Shown in pieces: positions 28,521 through 37,505 of a DNA stretch of 64,000 nucleotides. The stretch's first letter is position 1; each line of letters starts with the position of its first letter. This stretch comes from JAJVID01 sp963743425 (GTDB lineage Bacteria; Acidobacteriota; Blastocatellia; RBC074), in assembly GCA_963743425.1 (NCBI GenBank), contig CAVUPU010000001.1, positions 248,001 to 312,000 on the forward strand, given 5' to 3'. The notes beneath the pieces are model-generated. The model was not told the DNA's origin. It made no database searches and saw nothing but the letters and a program-made list of their open reading frames with translations. Position numbers and translations under genes: made by a program.

Positions 28521-28982
28521 CTAACTTTCGGAATGTTCGATGCGGAGCGCTTTGACCGGTGAGGTGACGATGCGCTGCCCGCCCGCGCAGATCTCCATGC
28601 GCAATCCGACGCCGAGGAACCCCATCTTCAGCATGCACCCGCCGAAAGTCGATCCGCTGACGGTCGCTTCTATCGGCTCGGAGAAATAGCGTCCGCCCTG
28701 CACCAGAGCTTTGCCGGTTTCGGGTTCGATGACGAAGATGAAATAGTCGTTATTGAGCGTGCGGGCGCAGATCATGTCGAATGGATCGAGCGTTCGCAGC
28801 GCGACGCCGTCCAGCGAGCGGCTCAGCTCGGTGAAACCGTCCAGTGAGCAATAGCGAGGAATGTTGTGCACGCCCGCCTCCTTGAATTTCGAATTTACCG
28901 CGCGTCGGCCGATTCGAGTGGGGAATAGCAACGACCTTAAAATACCAGCCTCAGTATCACCTACCGAATCGTGGATGGTCAA
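28521..28982 (-). CDS. Conserved-looking hypothetical protein (153 aa)
   Basis: I do not recognise the family. It is a soluble beta-rich protein with conserved-looking segments FTELSRSLDGVALRTLDPFD, YFIFVIEPETGKALVQGGRY and FGGCMLKMGFLGVGLRMEI, ending IVTSPVKALRIEHSE. It is convergent with vanZ and divergent from the patatin gene. The N-terminal 30 residues are of uncertain reality; a downstream GTG could also start translation. Confidence 0.65.
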   Translation of the reverse strand: MTIHDSVGDTEAGILRSLLFPTRIGRRAVNSKFKEAGVHNIPRYCSLDGFTELSRSLDGVALRTLDPFDMICARTLNNDYFIFVIEPETGKALVQGGRYFSEPIEATVSGSTFGGCMLKMGFLGVGLRMEICAGGQRIVTSPVKALRIEHSES

Positions 28983-29106
28983 GTTTCAAATTCGTGAATA
29001 TTCGTCTTCATTCGTGGCTGAGATTCGTTTTCTTATTCTTAAATGCTATAAAATGCGCTCCGCAAGCCCCATTGCGTTGATGAAAATTTCAAGACGAGGG
29101 AAGCCT

Positions 29107-29868
29107 ATGGCGATGAACGATAAGAAACGCCCTCTGGTCGGTCTCGCGCTCGGCGGCGGGATGGCTCGCGGGTGCGCGCACGTCGGCGTTTTGCGCGAAT
29201 TGGAGAAGAATGACATCCCGATTGATCTGATCGCCGGCACGAGCGTCGGCTCATTGATCGGCGGCGCTTACGCCGCGGGGCTGTCGCCCGACCAGATCGA
29301 GCAGATGGCGCTGACGATAAGCTGGAACGACCTCGGCCGCGTGACGATCTCGAAGTTGGGCTTTTACAACAGCGAGCGCACGGAGGATTACATCCGCAAA
29401 CATTTTCCCGTGACCGAATTCGAGAAGACCCGCATCCCGTTCGGCGCGGTCGCCACCGACATTCAAACCGGCAAGATGGTGATCTTCACAGAAGGGAGTC
29501 TGCCGCTGGCGATCCGGGCCAGTTGCGCCATGCCGATCTTTTACACGCCGGTGACGGTCAACGGAAGGATGATGGTTGACGGCGGCCTTGTAGGCCACAT
29601 CCCGGCCTCGGTCGCGCGGTTGATGGGCGCAGACCTCGTGATCGCGGTTGATGTCAATTCACAGCACCTGCCGATCCCGCCGCCCACTCACCTCTTCACC
29701 GTCATGTCGCAGGCGCTTTCGGTGATGGGGCGCAGCGCGGTTCAATACCTTTACGCCGACGCCGACATCGTCATCCGCCCGCAGATCGAACACGTCCGCC
29801 CGGACGATCTGTCGAAGGCCGCCGAAATGATCGCCGCCGGCGAAGAGGCCGACGCGCCGGGCGATTAA
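29107..29868 (+). CDS. Patatin-like phospholipase, C-terminus frameshifted
   Basis: 253 residues to the first stop. LALGGGMARGCAHVGVL gives the oxyanion hole, GTSVGS the nucleophilic Ser, and MVDGGL the catalytic Asp, as in single-domain RssA-like patatins. The start has GAGGGA 7 bases upstream. Near 29850 another frame carries on in family-like fashion (RRAINKIKRSLEPRRRGLF, FSRDPQYDKRRL) to a stop at 29974, so one extra base has probably truncated the protein by about 38 residues. The basic tail may bind membranes. Confidence 0.88.
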   Translation: MAMNDKKRPLVGLALGGGMARGCAHVGVLRELEKNDIPIDLIAGTSVGSLIGGAYAAGLSPDQIEQMALTISWNDLGRVTISKLGFYNSERTEDYIRKHFPVTEFEKTRIPFGAVATDIQTGKMVIFTEGSLPLAIRASCAMPIFYTPVTVNGRMMVDGGLVGHIPASVARLMGADLVIAVDVNSQHLPIPPPTHLFTVMSQALSVMGRSAVQYLYADADIVIRPQIEHVRPDDLSKAAEMIAAGEEADAPGD

Positions 29869-30069
29869 CAAGATCAAACGATCTCTGGAACCACGCAGAC
29901 GGGGATTGTTCAAACGCATCTTTTCGCGCGACCCGCAATACGACAAGCGACGATTGACGATGCTCAGCGAATGATAGTCGAGGATTGGAGATGGAGGATT
30001 AATGTTCAGAGGGTGATAAAACCTTTCCGCGCAACGTGCCGAATGTTTTGAGAAAGTGAGGCGTTCGTG

Positions 30070-30957
30070 ATGGGAGATAAAAGCGAGATTCGAGAAACTG
30101 CCGAGGTCGTCAAGGGGATTGCCGAGGCCGTGCCGATTTATCAAGACCTGCTTCAGCCAGCGGTCAAAGAGGTTGGTATTGCGCTCCAGACAGTCACGAA
30201 AACTATCCACATCGCTCTTGCTCCCGTCGCCGCTCTGGTATGGAGCTATGAGAAGATTAAAGATTATCTCAGCGCAGCACTCACCGACCGATTGAAATAT
30301 GTTCCGCCCGACCGGATCATTACGCCCAACCCAGCCGTCGCTGGCCCTGCGGTCGAGGCGTTGAAGTTCGTTGCGAACGAGCCTGCGTTAAGGGAGATGT
30401 ATGCAAATCTACTGGCGACCTCTATGGATAAAGAGATGGCGCAGAACGCACACCCGGCTTTTGTTCAGATCATCAGCCAGATGACAGCGGATGAGGCAAA
30501 AATCCTGAATGTGCTTGCGGCAGAAGAATCGGTGAACATTTCCCAGATTTCCTTGATGCGCGTTGTTGACCCAGGCGTATCAGACCAAATCGAGCCGTTA
30601 GGCTTCTCGAAATATATATATTTCGTCAAAAAGTCACAGTGCGAATTCTCCGACCTCATTCCAAGTTATCTTGTCAATCTCAATCGTTTAGGATTAACCC
30701 AACATGAGGTAAGCGGCTGGCACTCATTGTGGTTACGACCTGATGGAACATTTGATTACTATACGAATGAGGGGATGTCTCTCCCTGTCTCAACTCCCGA
30801 TAAGAGTGTGGATGCGCTAGTCGGGCTGCTACTTGATGATGAGCTGCTGCCGTATAAGGGAAGGAATACAGAATTCGGAGTTTACAGCGAAGTGGTCGAA
30901 CTCACCCCGTTTGGTAGACAGTTCTCAGACGCCTGTGTTGTTCCGCCAAAATGCTAA
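30070..30957 (+). CDS. DUF4393 / Abi-alpha family protein
   Basis: 295 residues. It has an N-terminal amphipathic helical region (AEVVKGIAEAVPIYQDLLQP), a hydrophobic stretch (IALAPVAALVWSYEKIKDYL), then PNPAVAGPAVEALKFVANEP and LREMYANLLATSMDK, which are the DUF4393 hallmarks. Members are annotated as Abi-alpha, linked to abortive phage infection mainly by context. Codon use and base composition are more AT-rich than the flanking core genes. It opens the accessory island that ends at the tRNA-Arg. Confidence 0.85.
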   Translation: MGDKSEIRETAEVVKGIAEAVPIYQDLLQPAVKEVGIALQTVTKTIHIALAPVAALVWSYEKIKDYLSAALTDRLKYVPPDRIITPNPAVAGPAVEALKFVANEPALREMYANLLATSMDKEMAQNAHPAFVQIISQMTADEAKILNVLAAEESVNISQISLMRVVDPGVSDQIEPLGFSKYIYFVKKSQCEFSDLIPSYLVNLNRLGLTQHEVSGWHSLWLRPDGTFDYYTNEGMSLPVSTPDKSVDALVGLLLDDELLPYKGRNTEFGVYSEVVELTPFGRQFSDACVVPPKC

Positions 30958-31067
30958 GCACCGATCATCCATCCTTTAAACTCAGCTTAAGCCCTGCGCC
31001 TTTTCGTTTGACAATAGGCAGGATTGGTCAAGGGCCAGATTTGTGAATAAGTGGAAAAGGGCGATTC

Positions 31068-31712
31068 TCACTTTTCTGCCATCACTTTTTCTCCGTCTCT
31101 TTCGGTGGTGGCGGTGGTGGCGGCGGTACTACCGGAATATTGGGAACATTTCCCGTCTTCGTATTTCCCGGATAAGGCGGTGGTGGTGGCGGCGACTTGG
31201 ACGGTTGATCGTTCGGCATAATTACTTCCTCCAAAGTTAATTTCTAAAGCTTTCAGTGTCTCGTTGGTTACTTTGTCCATATAGTATTTAGATCTAGGGC
31301 AAACGACATCTTTATGTCTTTTTTCGATCTCTATCTCCTTCTGTCTAAGTTTATAAAATTGCGCTTCGGCTTGAGGCTCTTTCAGCCTTTGGTTTTCGAT
31401 GTCGTACCAAAGTCTCTCATACTCTAAATATAGCCACTCAAATTCAAAGGACATCTCTAAATAAGCCTTATCGTTTTTGACAAACGGAATATGCGGCTTA
31501 ATAACACTGAGAAGTTGTGAGAACCCAACTATAAAAGCCCAGAAGAAAGGATACCTATTCCAAATCGCCCAAGTCGCTGCGCTGGAGGTAGAGGTAAAAG
31601 CAAATAGGAAAGAATATATTCTCCCACACGTACCAGCGAGTTTTGAGCACTCGGAAGTATAGAGTGCCTTGAATTTGATGTTCGCGAGATTATTCCAGAC
31701 CCTGGTTCTCAT
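31068..31712 (-). CDS. Two-TM SLATT-like membrane protein (putative effector)
   Basis: 214 residues. After a short N-terminus come two hydrophobic helices (TSSAATWAIWNRYPFFWAFI and FSQLLSVIKPHI), then a long charged helical tail (FEFEWLYLEYERLWYDIENQ, EIEIEKRH). This matches the two-TM plus coiled-coil plan of SLATT-type proteins, which in other bacteria are pore-forming effectors of nucleotide-signalling or reverse-transcriptase defence systems. That assignment is by architecture, not a full match. The last about 50 codons are read in a Thr/Ala-rich frame that overlaps a well-initiated proline-rich ORF, so the true C-terminus is doubtful. Confidence 0.65.
   Translation of the reverse strand: MRTRVWNNLANIKFKALYTSECSKLAGTCGRIYSFLFAFTSTSSAATWAIWNRYPFFWAFIVGFSQLLSVIKPHIPFVKNDKAYLEMSFEFEWLYLEYERLWYDIENQRLKEPQAEAQFYKLRQKEIEIEKRHKDVVCPRSKYYMDKVTNETLKALEINFGGSNYAERSTVQVAATTTALSGKYEDGKCSQYSGSTAATTATTERDGEKVMAEK
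31082..31219 (-). CDS. Proline-rich 45-residue protein overlapping the SLATT-like gene
   Basis: MPNDQPSKSPPPPPPYPG, then PVVPPPPPPPPKETEKK. The ATG at 31219 is preceded by GGAGG at ideal spacing, and the codons are CCG/CCA-rich, so this frame looks more genuine than the overlapping end of the SLATT-like frame. It could be a small partner protein, or the intended tail of the upstream protein reached by a frameshift. No function is known to me. Confidence 0.6.
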   Translation of the reverse strand: MPNDQPSKSPPPPPPYPGNTKTGNVPNIPVVPPPPPPPPKETEKK

Positions 31713-31717
31713 AGCCC

Positions 31718-31918
31718 TTAAACCTAAATCGGAACAACTGACATTGGTACATCGAATGAAATCACAGCGTCGAAGGCAAGCGTTTAGAGTACCGACTTTA
31801 GTCGGCGGCGTTCGGATGCCAAGCCCTGCCGACTAAAGTCGGTACTCTAAACGCTCGCCTTCGATGGTTGCAGTTAAACTGAATGTGCCGATGTCGGCTG
31901 TTCCGATTTAGTTTAAAC
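31718..31918. repeat. Long imperfect palindrome, GAGTACCGACTTTAGTCGGC family
   Basis: Core arms 31779-31806 and 31828-31855 are perfectly complementary. Beyond them the arms stay recognisably complementary for about 60 more bases (TAAATCGGAACA near 31724 against TGTTCCGATTTA near 31900), interrupted by mismatches. The about 200-base structure fills the gap between the C70 peptidase and SLATT-like genes. Confidence 0.88.
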
Positions 31919-31932
31919 TGCGGATGGGCATC

Positions 31933-32445
31933 CTAATTGTAGGTGTCGCGTATGCGCCAATGAGCGAACATAGACTGGCACAACCGTTGAGCAGGCCAAA
32001 AACCAATCCCCCTGTCCGGAAATGGGTCTGCTACGTGGATTGTTTGAATCACTGGCTCTACATCTGTTTGAACGTACTCCGCTCCAAAAACTACAACCGC
32101 GTGCTGATCTTCAGAGCTTTCATTGTAGCCGATTATGATCGGGCGGTAATTCCCCACTTCATTTAAGAGCGCATCAGAAGCTGGCGCTCCCTCTCTGTGT
32201 ATGCAGCGGAATCGGCTTACAAATGGTTCGTTGAAATTGTTTGTGATGGAGAAACTGCTCCCGCTTCTATCAGGAGACCAACCAAACAGATTTAACCCAT
32301 TGCCTCTTAAATCAATCTCGCTTTGAGTTCTTTCTTCCCCGAACCATCTTAAGATCATCTGGGTACACGCGGCCCAGCAATATTGTGGCCCTTCCTGAAA
32401 CGCCAAGTATTGGCGCATTACATTTATTGGAATGCCTATGAACAT
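31933..32445 (-). CDS. Papain-like cysteine peptidase (C70/AvrRpt2-like)
   Basis: 170 residues from the ATG that follows AGGAGG and a purine-rich stretch. The catalytic Cys lies in PQYCWAACTQMILRWFG, the His in EDQHAVVVFGAEY, and an Asp/Asn position in HVADPFPDRG, the order found in C39- and C70-type papain-like peptidases. There is no signal peptide or transporter, so it acts inside the cell or on a partner. Its place in the island between a DUF2971 gene and a membrane effector suggests a protease-activated module, but that is inference. Confidence 0.75.
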   Translation of the reverse strand: MFIGIPINVMRQYLAFQEGPQYCWAACTQMILRWFGEERTQSEIDLRGNGLNLFGWSPDRSGSSFSITNNFNEPFVSRFRCIHREGAPASDALLNEVGNYRPIIIGYNESSEDQHAVVVFGAEYVQTDVEPVIQTIHVADPFPDRGIGFWPAQRLCQSMFAHWRIRDTYN

Positions 32446-32484
32446 ATTCCCCCCTTCTCCTCCTGTCAAATATTGTTGTTGATC

Positions 32485-33261
32485 CTATATTTCTTCAATG
32501 ACTAAATCGAAATCTGTTTTACTCATCTCAGCTTGATAGAGCTTGGCAGACGGGTACTTCTCCTTCACAAGTGCGGTAATTTCTTCTTGCTTCAGCTTTG
32601 GCATCTGACAGCCTAAGATGACCTCCATAACCGTTTCGGCTGGAAATTCAAATAAGTAGATATTGGGGCTGCCATCATCTGGCGTGATCTTCTTATCCGC
32701 GTGTTCTACATTGTGAAGCATTCTCATTTCTCTTTCGTATGCCCAATGGGGGCTTTTAGAGAAAAGAAGTATATTAGCAACATTCTGCGTGGAGAACTCT
32801 TCAGCCGCTGGAAGAGCTGGCCTAGTTTTCAAGTATTCTACTGGTCGTAATCCCCCTCGTTTATCAGGTATGTCCTTTTGAAAATAATCGTGAAGACCGT
32901 AGAATCCGACGACAAAACCCCTGTGCGAATCGCAGTAATGTGACCACATTAGCAATTCGCTTCGATTTAGAGAAAGACTAAGTATTCCTTTGTTGTTGCG
33001 TGTATCGTCAATTATATTTTGTACTGCTGTACGCGCATTCTTGATTATATGAGCTCGTATTTCCAGCAAGTCCATTCCTGAAACTTGCTCTCCTGAACTA
33101 GCCAGAATTTGTTTTTGACGTTCCACTAGCGATTTAAATAGCGGTGTCCCAACTGGATTGGACTCAAACGGGTCATTTAGAGCAGTCGCCTGAGTGAAAC
33201 GGATAAGGCCATCACTTAGCACGCTAACTCTATCTGGGTGGAGATATTTGTAGACGATCAT
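32485..33261 (-). CDS. DUF2971 domain protein
   Basis: 258 residues from the ATG with AAGAGG upstream; the frame extends a further 21 codons without good initiation. MIVYKYLHPDRVSVLSDGLI, RFTQATALNDPFE, and MWSHYCDSHRGFVVGFYG are the DUF2971 signature. Such proteins occur in many bacteria, often in mobile or defence islands; biochemical function is unknown. It is 39 bases upstream of the cysteine peptidase start, same strand, so the two are likely co-expressed. Confidence 0.85.
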   Translation of the reverse strand: MIVYKYLHPDRVSVLSDGLIRFTQATALNDPFESNPVGTPLFKSLVERQKQILASSGEQVSGMDLLEIRAHIIKNARTAVQNIIDDTRNNKGILSLSLNRSELLMWSHYCDSHRGFVVGFYGLHDYFQKDIPDKRGGLRPVEYLKTRPALPAAEEFSTQNVANILLFSKSPHWAYEREMRMLHNVEHADKKITPDDGSPNIYLFEFPAETVMEVILGCQMPKLKQEEITALVKEKYPSAKLYQAEMSKTDFDLVIEEI

Positions 33262-33415
33262 ATTTTCCTCTTGATAAATGGCCTGTCTCTGACAAATGGG
33301 AAAACTTTTGGCTAAGGTTTCCATTGGTGAACGGGACAGCCAAATATAAAAGCGAAATATTACTCCCAGAAAATTCCGCCTGCAAGAGTTATTAAAATCG
33401 TCGTTGATGCTAATG

Positions 33416-33446
33416 CAAAAAGGGCTAGGCGATCACCTAGCCCCTT
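33416..33446 (-). terminator. Intrinsic terminator after the integrase gene
   Basis: Read on the minus strand: GGGGCTAGGTGATCGCCTAG and CCC form a hairpin of about 9 bp followed by TTTTTGC, 30 bases past the integrase stop. Confidence 0.75.
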
Positions 33447-33477
33447 TAAGCCTAGTTTAAGCTTGGTCTGACCAACT

Positions 33478-34419
33478 CTATTTTAGCCTGCCAAGCAATG
33501 AGGTCTTCTGATGCATCATCTGTAAATCCTCAATCGGAATGTCTCCGATGTAATGCTTGGTCATCGCTAGCGTAGTGTGTCCCATTGCGTGCTGACGATA
33601 AGCGATGTTTCCCCCGTTCTTGATGTACGATCTGGCGAATTTCCGTCTGAAGGAATGGAAGCAATGGTCAATGTTGTCTTTGGTCAGACCAACTTTGCCG
33701 AGCATATTCACGAAATCCCTCATCGCGTTTCTGTGGCTTAGCGGCGTTCCGTTGAGAGTGCAAAAGAGGAATGGGGAATCAAACTTGCTTGCCCTATGAT
33801 TGGTCACATAGCGATGTAGAACCTTGCGCAAGTCCAGAGACATCGGGACTACCCGTTCTTTCTTTCCCTTGCCTTTAGTGACCGTGATTGTCAGGTTGTC
33901 AAAGTCCACTCTGGCAATCTCAAGATTGAGCGCTTCATTGATCCTGATGCCTGTGTCAATGAGAGTGCAGACCAGAGCATAGATTCTATGGCCGTTTCTG
34001 CCTTTGGGCTTGAATGACAGAATCTTGTGAATGTCGGCATTATCGAAGACTCTCAACTGCTTTTTCTCTTCTGGCAGCTTGGCCAGTTTGAAAGGCTTCC
34101 CATTCGTGAAGGTATGTGGGCAATGGCCATTGTCTTTGGGCCAAGTCAAGAATGAATTGAACCCTCTGATCGAGATGTTGCAGGTCGTGGTGTTTAAGCC
34201 TGCCTCTCTCATTCCGATCACGAATCGAGACAGATTCATTTCTGTCGGCATCTCCCCGACATATTTCTGCCAGCGATTGAAAACCTCTTGATAGCCTCTC
34301 AATGTCCGCTCAGAGAAATTTCTGAGATAGGGCATTTCCTTTTTGTATTGCTCGAACAGGGAATTGATCTTTTCCTTCTCGGAGTGTACATTCTCGGAAT
34401 CTTGAAAGCCGTATGTCAT
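33478..34419 (-). CDS. Tyrosine recombinase / integrase
   Basis: 313 residues from the ATG (MTYGFQDSENVH). An N-terminal SAM-like core-binding domain (TLRGYQEVFNRW) precedes the catalytic domain: first Arg in DTGIRINEALNLE, His-x-x-Arg in HSFRRKFARSY, and His plus nucleophilic Tyr in MGHTTLAMTKHYIGD. All catalytic residues are present, so it should be active. It lies 58 bases from the tRNA-Arg gene and faces into the AT-rich island, whose mobility it probably accounts for. Confidence 0.93.
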   Translation of the reverse strand: MTYGFQDSENVHSEKEKINSLFEQYKKEMPYLRNFSERTLRGYQEVFNRWQKYVGEMPTEMNLSRFVIGMREAGLNTTTCNISIRGFNSFLTWPKDNGHCPHTFTNGKPFKLAKLPEEKKQLRVFDNADIHKILSFKPKGRNGHRIYALVCTLIDTGIRINEALNLEIARVDFDNLTITVTKGKGKKERVVPMSLDLRKVLHRYVTNHRASKFDSPFLFCTLNGTPLSHRNAMRDFVNMLGKVGLTKDNIDHCFHSFRRKFARSYIKNGGNIAYRQHAMGHTTLAMTKHYIGDIPIEDLQMMHQKTSLLGRLK

Positions 34420-34477
34420 TTTGTTGCACTCACTTTCTTTTGTTGAATGCAAGTCATTGACACCATTGGTCTTATAT

Positions 34478-34551
<74 letters not shown>

Positions 34552-34555
34552 TCAT

Positions 34556-34625
34556 TTTCGAGGATCGAGGATCGAAAATAGATTGTCTTCGATCCTCGAT
34601 CCTCGATCCTTGATCCTCGATCCTG
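34556..34625. repeat. Short inverted/tandem GATCGAGGATC units
   Basis: GAGGATCGAGGATCGAAAAT on the left is complemented by several GATCCTCGATCCTC copies on the right, giving a hairpin directly downstream of tRNA-Arg. Confidence 0.7.
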
Positions 34626-34629
34626 TTCT

Positions 34630-36302
34630 TTAACGCACTGCTGCGTTGCTCAACGCGCGGAGGTTATTTTGCGCGTTCTGCCATTGGCGATCGAGGTCCC
34701 GGGTGATGACTCCGGTTGATTTCACTGTTTGCCACATTTGCTGGGCTGTTTGAGAATCGCTCTGCAGTTGCTGCGGCGCGTTGTCTGTTGTACGCGTCGA
34801 CCGAAGGCGTGGCCAGAGCCCTGGCGGAACTCTGCAGGTAACCCAGGGTGTCGAACAACTGCTTTTCGGTCGCAGTCGTTCTGCGCCCGCCGAACGATTC
34901 AGCGGTTCCGTCGCTATTGATCCACAGCCCGATAGCCGCCGCGTAATTCGATCGCAGGACTTCGACCTCATTGGCGGTCTGTGTGGCCAGCGAGGGTATA
35001 TGCCGGCGGATGGCGTGAAGATTGCTAACCGATCCGTCAGACGGACGGTCTGGGCCGGCTGGATTGACGGGGGGCCGGAATATTGCTGGCTTGATTGAGA
35101 AGATTGCGAAGTGGAGTCTGACCGCGCCGCGGTCACTCCCTGACCGATCGTCAGATATCTGTCGCCATTCTGTCCGCGAACAACGATGCGGCGGATTTCG
35201 CTGTTGCGATCTTCCACGCAGATTGCCGCCGCGGTCGGATGCGAGATTTGTCTTGCGCCATATTGCGAAGGCGGAATTCCCATGAGCCGGATGTCCAGCG
35301 TATCGCGGGATTGAACTTCATGGTTCGTGTAAATGCGCCAGCCGGTGGTCGAGTCTCCGCTGTGACCAGGACTCGCAGCATACCGTCGCGGTCGCGTTCG
35401 GCGCGAACGTCATAGACCGGGACTCGCGCCCATTGCGTCCTGATCGAATTGGGATCGCCGGGACGGCCCGATACTGGCGACTGGAGCCTGGTCTGTGGGA
35501 GTGCTCTCGCGCGAGGTTGCAAGGGAATAGGCGTTCTGATCGCTCCCGTTCTGGTCCCGGTTCCTGCTCCTACCCGTAAGATTGGCGAGGTGAGGCTCAT
35601 GGGTTGCACCAGTTGCAGGTTGAATCTGTTCGCCGGGATCAATATCAACGTTCTTGCCTTTCATGACCAGAATCAGGGTCAATCCGGCGGCCGCGCCCGC
35701 TCCGCCGCCGACCAATATGCTTGCTCCGGTGACCATACCTATTCCAGCGCCTGCCACGGCGCCGCCGGTGGTGACGAGAACGTCACGTTTGGTCGCAGGA
35801 CTTGGCCCTCAGATCGCCCTCCTCGTCAATCGGATTGCTCCCGCTCACCAGCGTGCCGCGCAAGGGATTCTTTTCCCATCTCCGAATTCGACGCAATCGA
35901 AAGACAACCCCAATTCTCCGGATCTGTGCCCCCACCTGGCTTTTTTGACGCTCGCGACATGGCCTTCGATGAGCGTGCCTGATTGCAGCAGCGTCCGTCC
36001 GCCTGCGTCTATCACGGGAGTCGCGATGCGCGCCAGGAAACGGTCGCTCACCTGCGCCGTGCCCGAATTGAGCTTCGTGTCCATCTCGATGACCAATACT
36101 GTGCCGTCCGGAATCACAGAAGTTCCGGCGGCCAGTATCGGCGTGCCCTCCAGTTGACGTCCTGATGGAGGGCGTCCCAGCCGGCGTTGTGCGAACACCT
36201 GGATTGTTGAAGCGAACGCCACACACAACAGGATCGTCGCAACCAAAGCCGCCGGGGCTGATCTCTCAAGTTCGAATTACGGGATTTCAGCTTTTTTTTC
36301 AT
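34630..36302 (-). pseudogene. Multiply frameshifted secreted-protein gene
   Basis: Successive frames spell one protein of about 500 residues: start MKKKLKSRNSN, signal-like VATILLCVAFASTIQVFAQ, TPILAAGTSVIPDGTVLVIE, ARIATPVIDAGGRTLL, a Gly-rich hydrophobic stretch (IGMVTGASILVGGGAGAAAG), WARVPVYDVRAERDRDGMLR, HPTAAAICVEDRNSEIRRIV, and the end DRQWQNAQNNLRALSN. At least five frame changes are needed (about 36257, 35870, 35650, 35300, 34950 and 34800). The family is unknown to me; it looks like an exported beta-rich protein with a glycine-zipper-like segment. True decay is more likely here than at single-indel genes. Confidence 0.7.
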
Positions 36303-36566
36303 ATACGCTCCCACTCTCTGGCCAATTTCGCTGGCCTCTATTTCGCCTGGGAGAGGGCCTAGCGACCCCGCAAGACCCCGGGCACGATTGAACTTGCAAG
36401 GGGAGATGAGGACTCATTGTGCTTATTGACGGCGCAAGTGTATGATTCAAACCGGTTCTTGTAAAGACAAAAGTTTCATGCTCGCTTGCATTATCACCCC
36501 GAAATAGCGCAAGTTAGCTGTACGGAGTTAAAGAATAACTTTGAGTGTGTCGCAATCTAGTGATAA

Positions 36567-37505
36567 TCATTTGATTTCTGGTTAGGCGTTGACGGGGGTG
36601 GAACCAATTGTCGCGCGGCCATTACTGTCGACGGTGGGGAAGTCATCGGCGAAGGCCGCGCCGAAGCCGCAAATCACATTCGCGTGGGAATGGAGACCGC
36701 CGTCAATCACGTTGTAGAGGCTGTCACGCAGGCCTGTCAGCAGGCCGAGATCAAACTGCCAGAGATCACCGCCGCCTGCATCGGTCTCGCCGGAGTCTCC
36801 CATCCCGATCACCATCATCAGATGCTCGCCGCATTGAAAGAGGCTTTGCCGATCTCCGACATCACGCTCGAAACCGACGCGCGTGTGGCGCTGGCCGGCG
36901 CCACCGGCAACAAAGCAGGAGTTGTAATCATCGCCGGAACCGGTTCGATCGCGTGCGGCATCAATTCGCGCGGACGTTTCGCGCGCGCCGGAGGCTGGGG
37001 GCCGACGATGGGTGATGAAGGCAGCGGATCATACATTGGCCGCCGCGCTCTTGAATCGGTCGTGATGTCTTACGATTATCGTGGCGAACCGACGAGTATG
37101 ATGGAACCGATTTTGCGCCATTTCGGAGTCTCATCTCCGCCCGAATTGCCGCCCGTGATTTATGACGATCCGGACAGCGCCATGCGCGAAATCGCCCAAC
37201 TATCGAAGATCGCCGTCGAAGCCGCGCGGGAAGGCGACAACGTCGCGCGGGAGATTTTGAAAGACGCCGCTAAAGCGCTGGCGGTCGCCACCATCGCCGT
37301 CATCGAGCAGCTCAGGATGGAGCGCGACGAGTTCCAGGTGGCGTATGTCGGCGGAGTTTTCGAGGCGGGAGAGTTAATCCTCAACCCGTTGCGCGAAGAG
37401 ATTCAGGGTTTCGCGCCGCACGCCACGGTTGCGCCGCCGATTGACCCGCCGGTGATCGGCGCGGCGCGAATGGCGAAATCCCTGAGCGCCGGAAGAATTC
37501 AATGA
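36567..37505 (+). CDS. BadF/BcrA-type N-acetylmuramate/glucosamine kinase (start obscured)
   Basis: The conserved frame opens at 36567 and reads WLGVDGGGTNCRAAITVDGG, the ATP-binding start of the BadF/NAGK fold, followed by GLAGVSHP, GTGSIACG and GDEGSGSYIGRRAL. No start codon is in this frame before the motif. A GTG at 36560 is in another frame, and removing one T near 36572 would join them. Because MurQ follows with a four-base overlap, the likely substrate is MurNAc or GlcNAc from peptidoglycan turnover (MurK-like role). The next 273 residues up to the stop are intact. Confidence 0.82.
   Translation, partial: SFDFWLGVDGGGTNCRAAITVDGGEVIGEGRAEAANHIRVGMETAVNHVVEAVTQACQQAEIKLPEITAACIGLAGVSHPDHHHQMLAALKEALPISDITLETDARVALAGATGNKAGVVIIAGTGSIACGINSRGRFARAGGWGPTMGDEGSGSYIGRRALESVVMSYDYRGEPTSMMEPILRHFGVSSPPELPPVIYDDPDSAMREIAQLSKIAVEAAREGDNVAREILKDAAKALAVATIAVIEQLRMERDEFQVAYVGGVFEAGELILNPLREEIQGFAPHATVAPPIDPPVIGAARMAKSLSAGRIQ

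Noticed and set aside
36303..36566. Possible riboswitch upstream of the kinase/MurQ pair
   Set aside because: A GC-rich stretch (GACCCCGCAAGACCCCGGGC) is present, but I could not fit it to any known riboswitch class.
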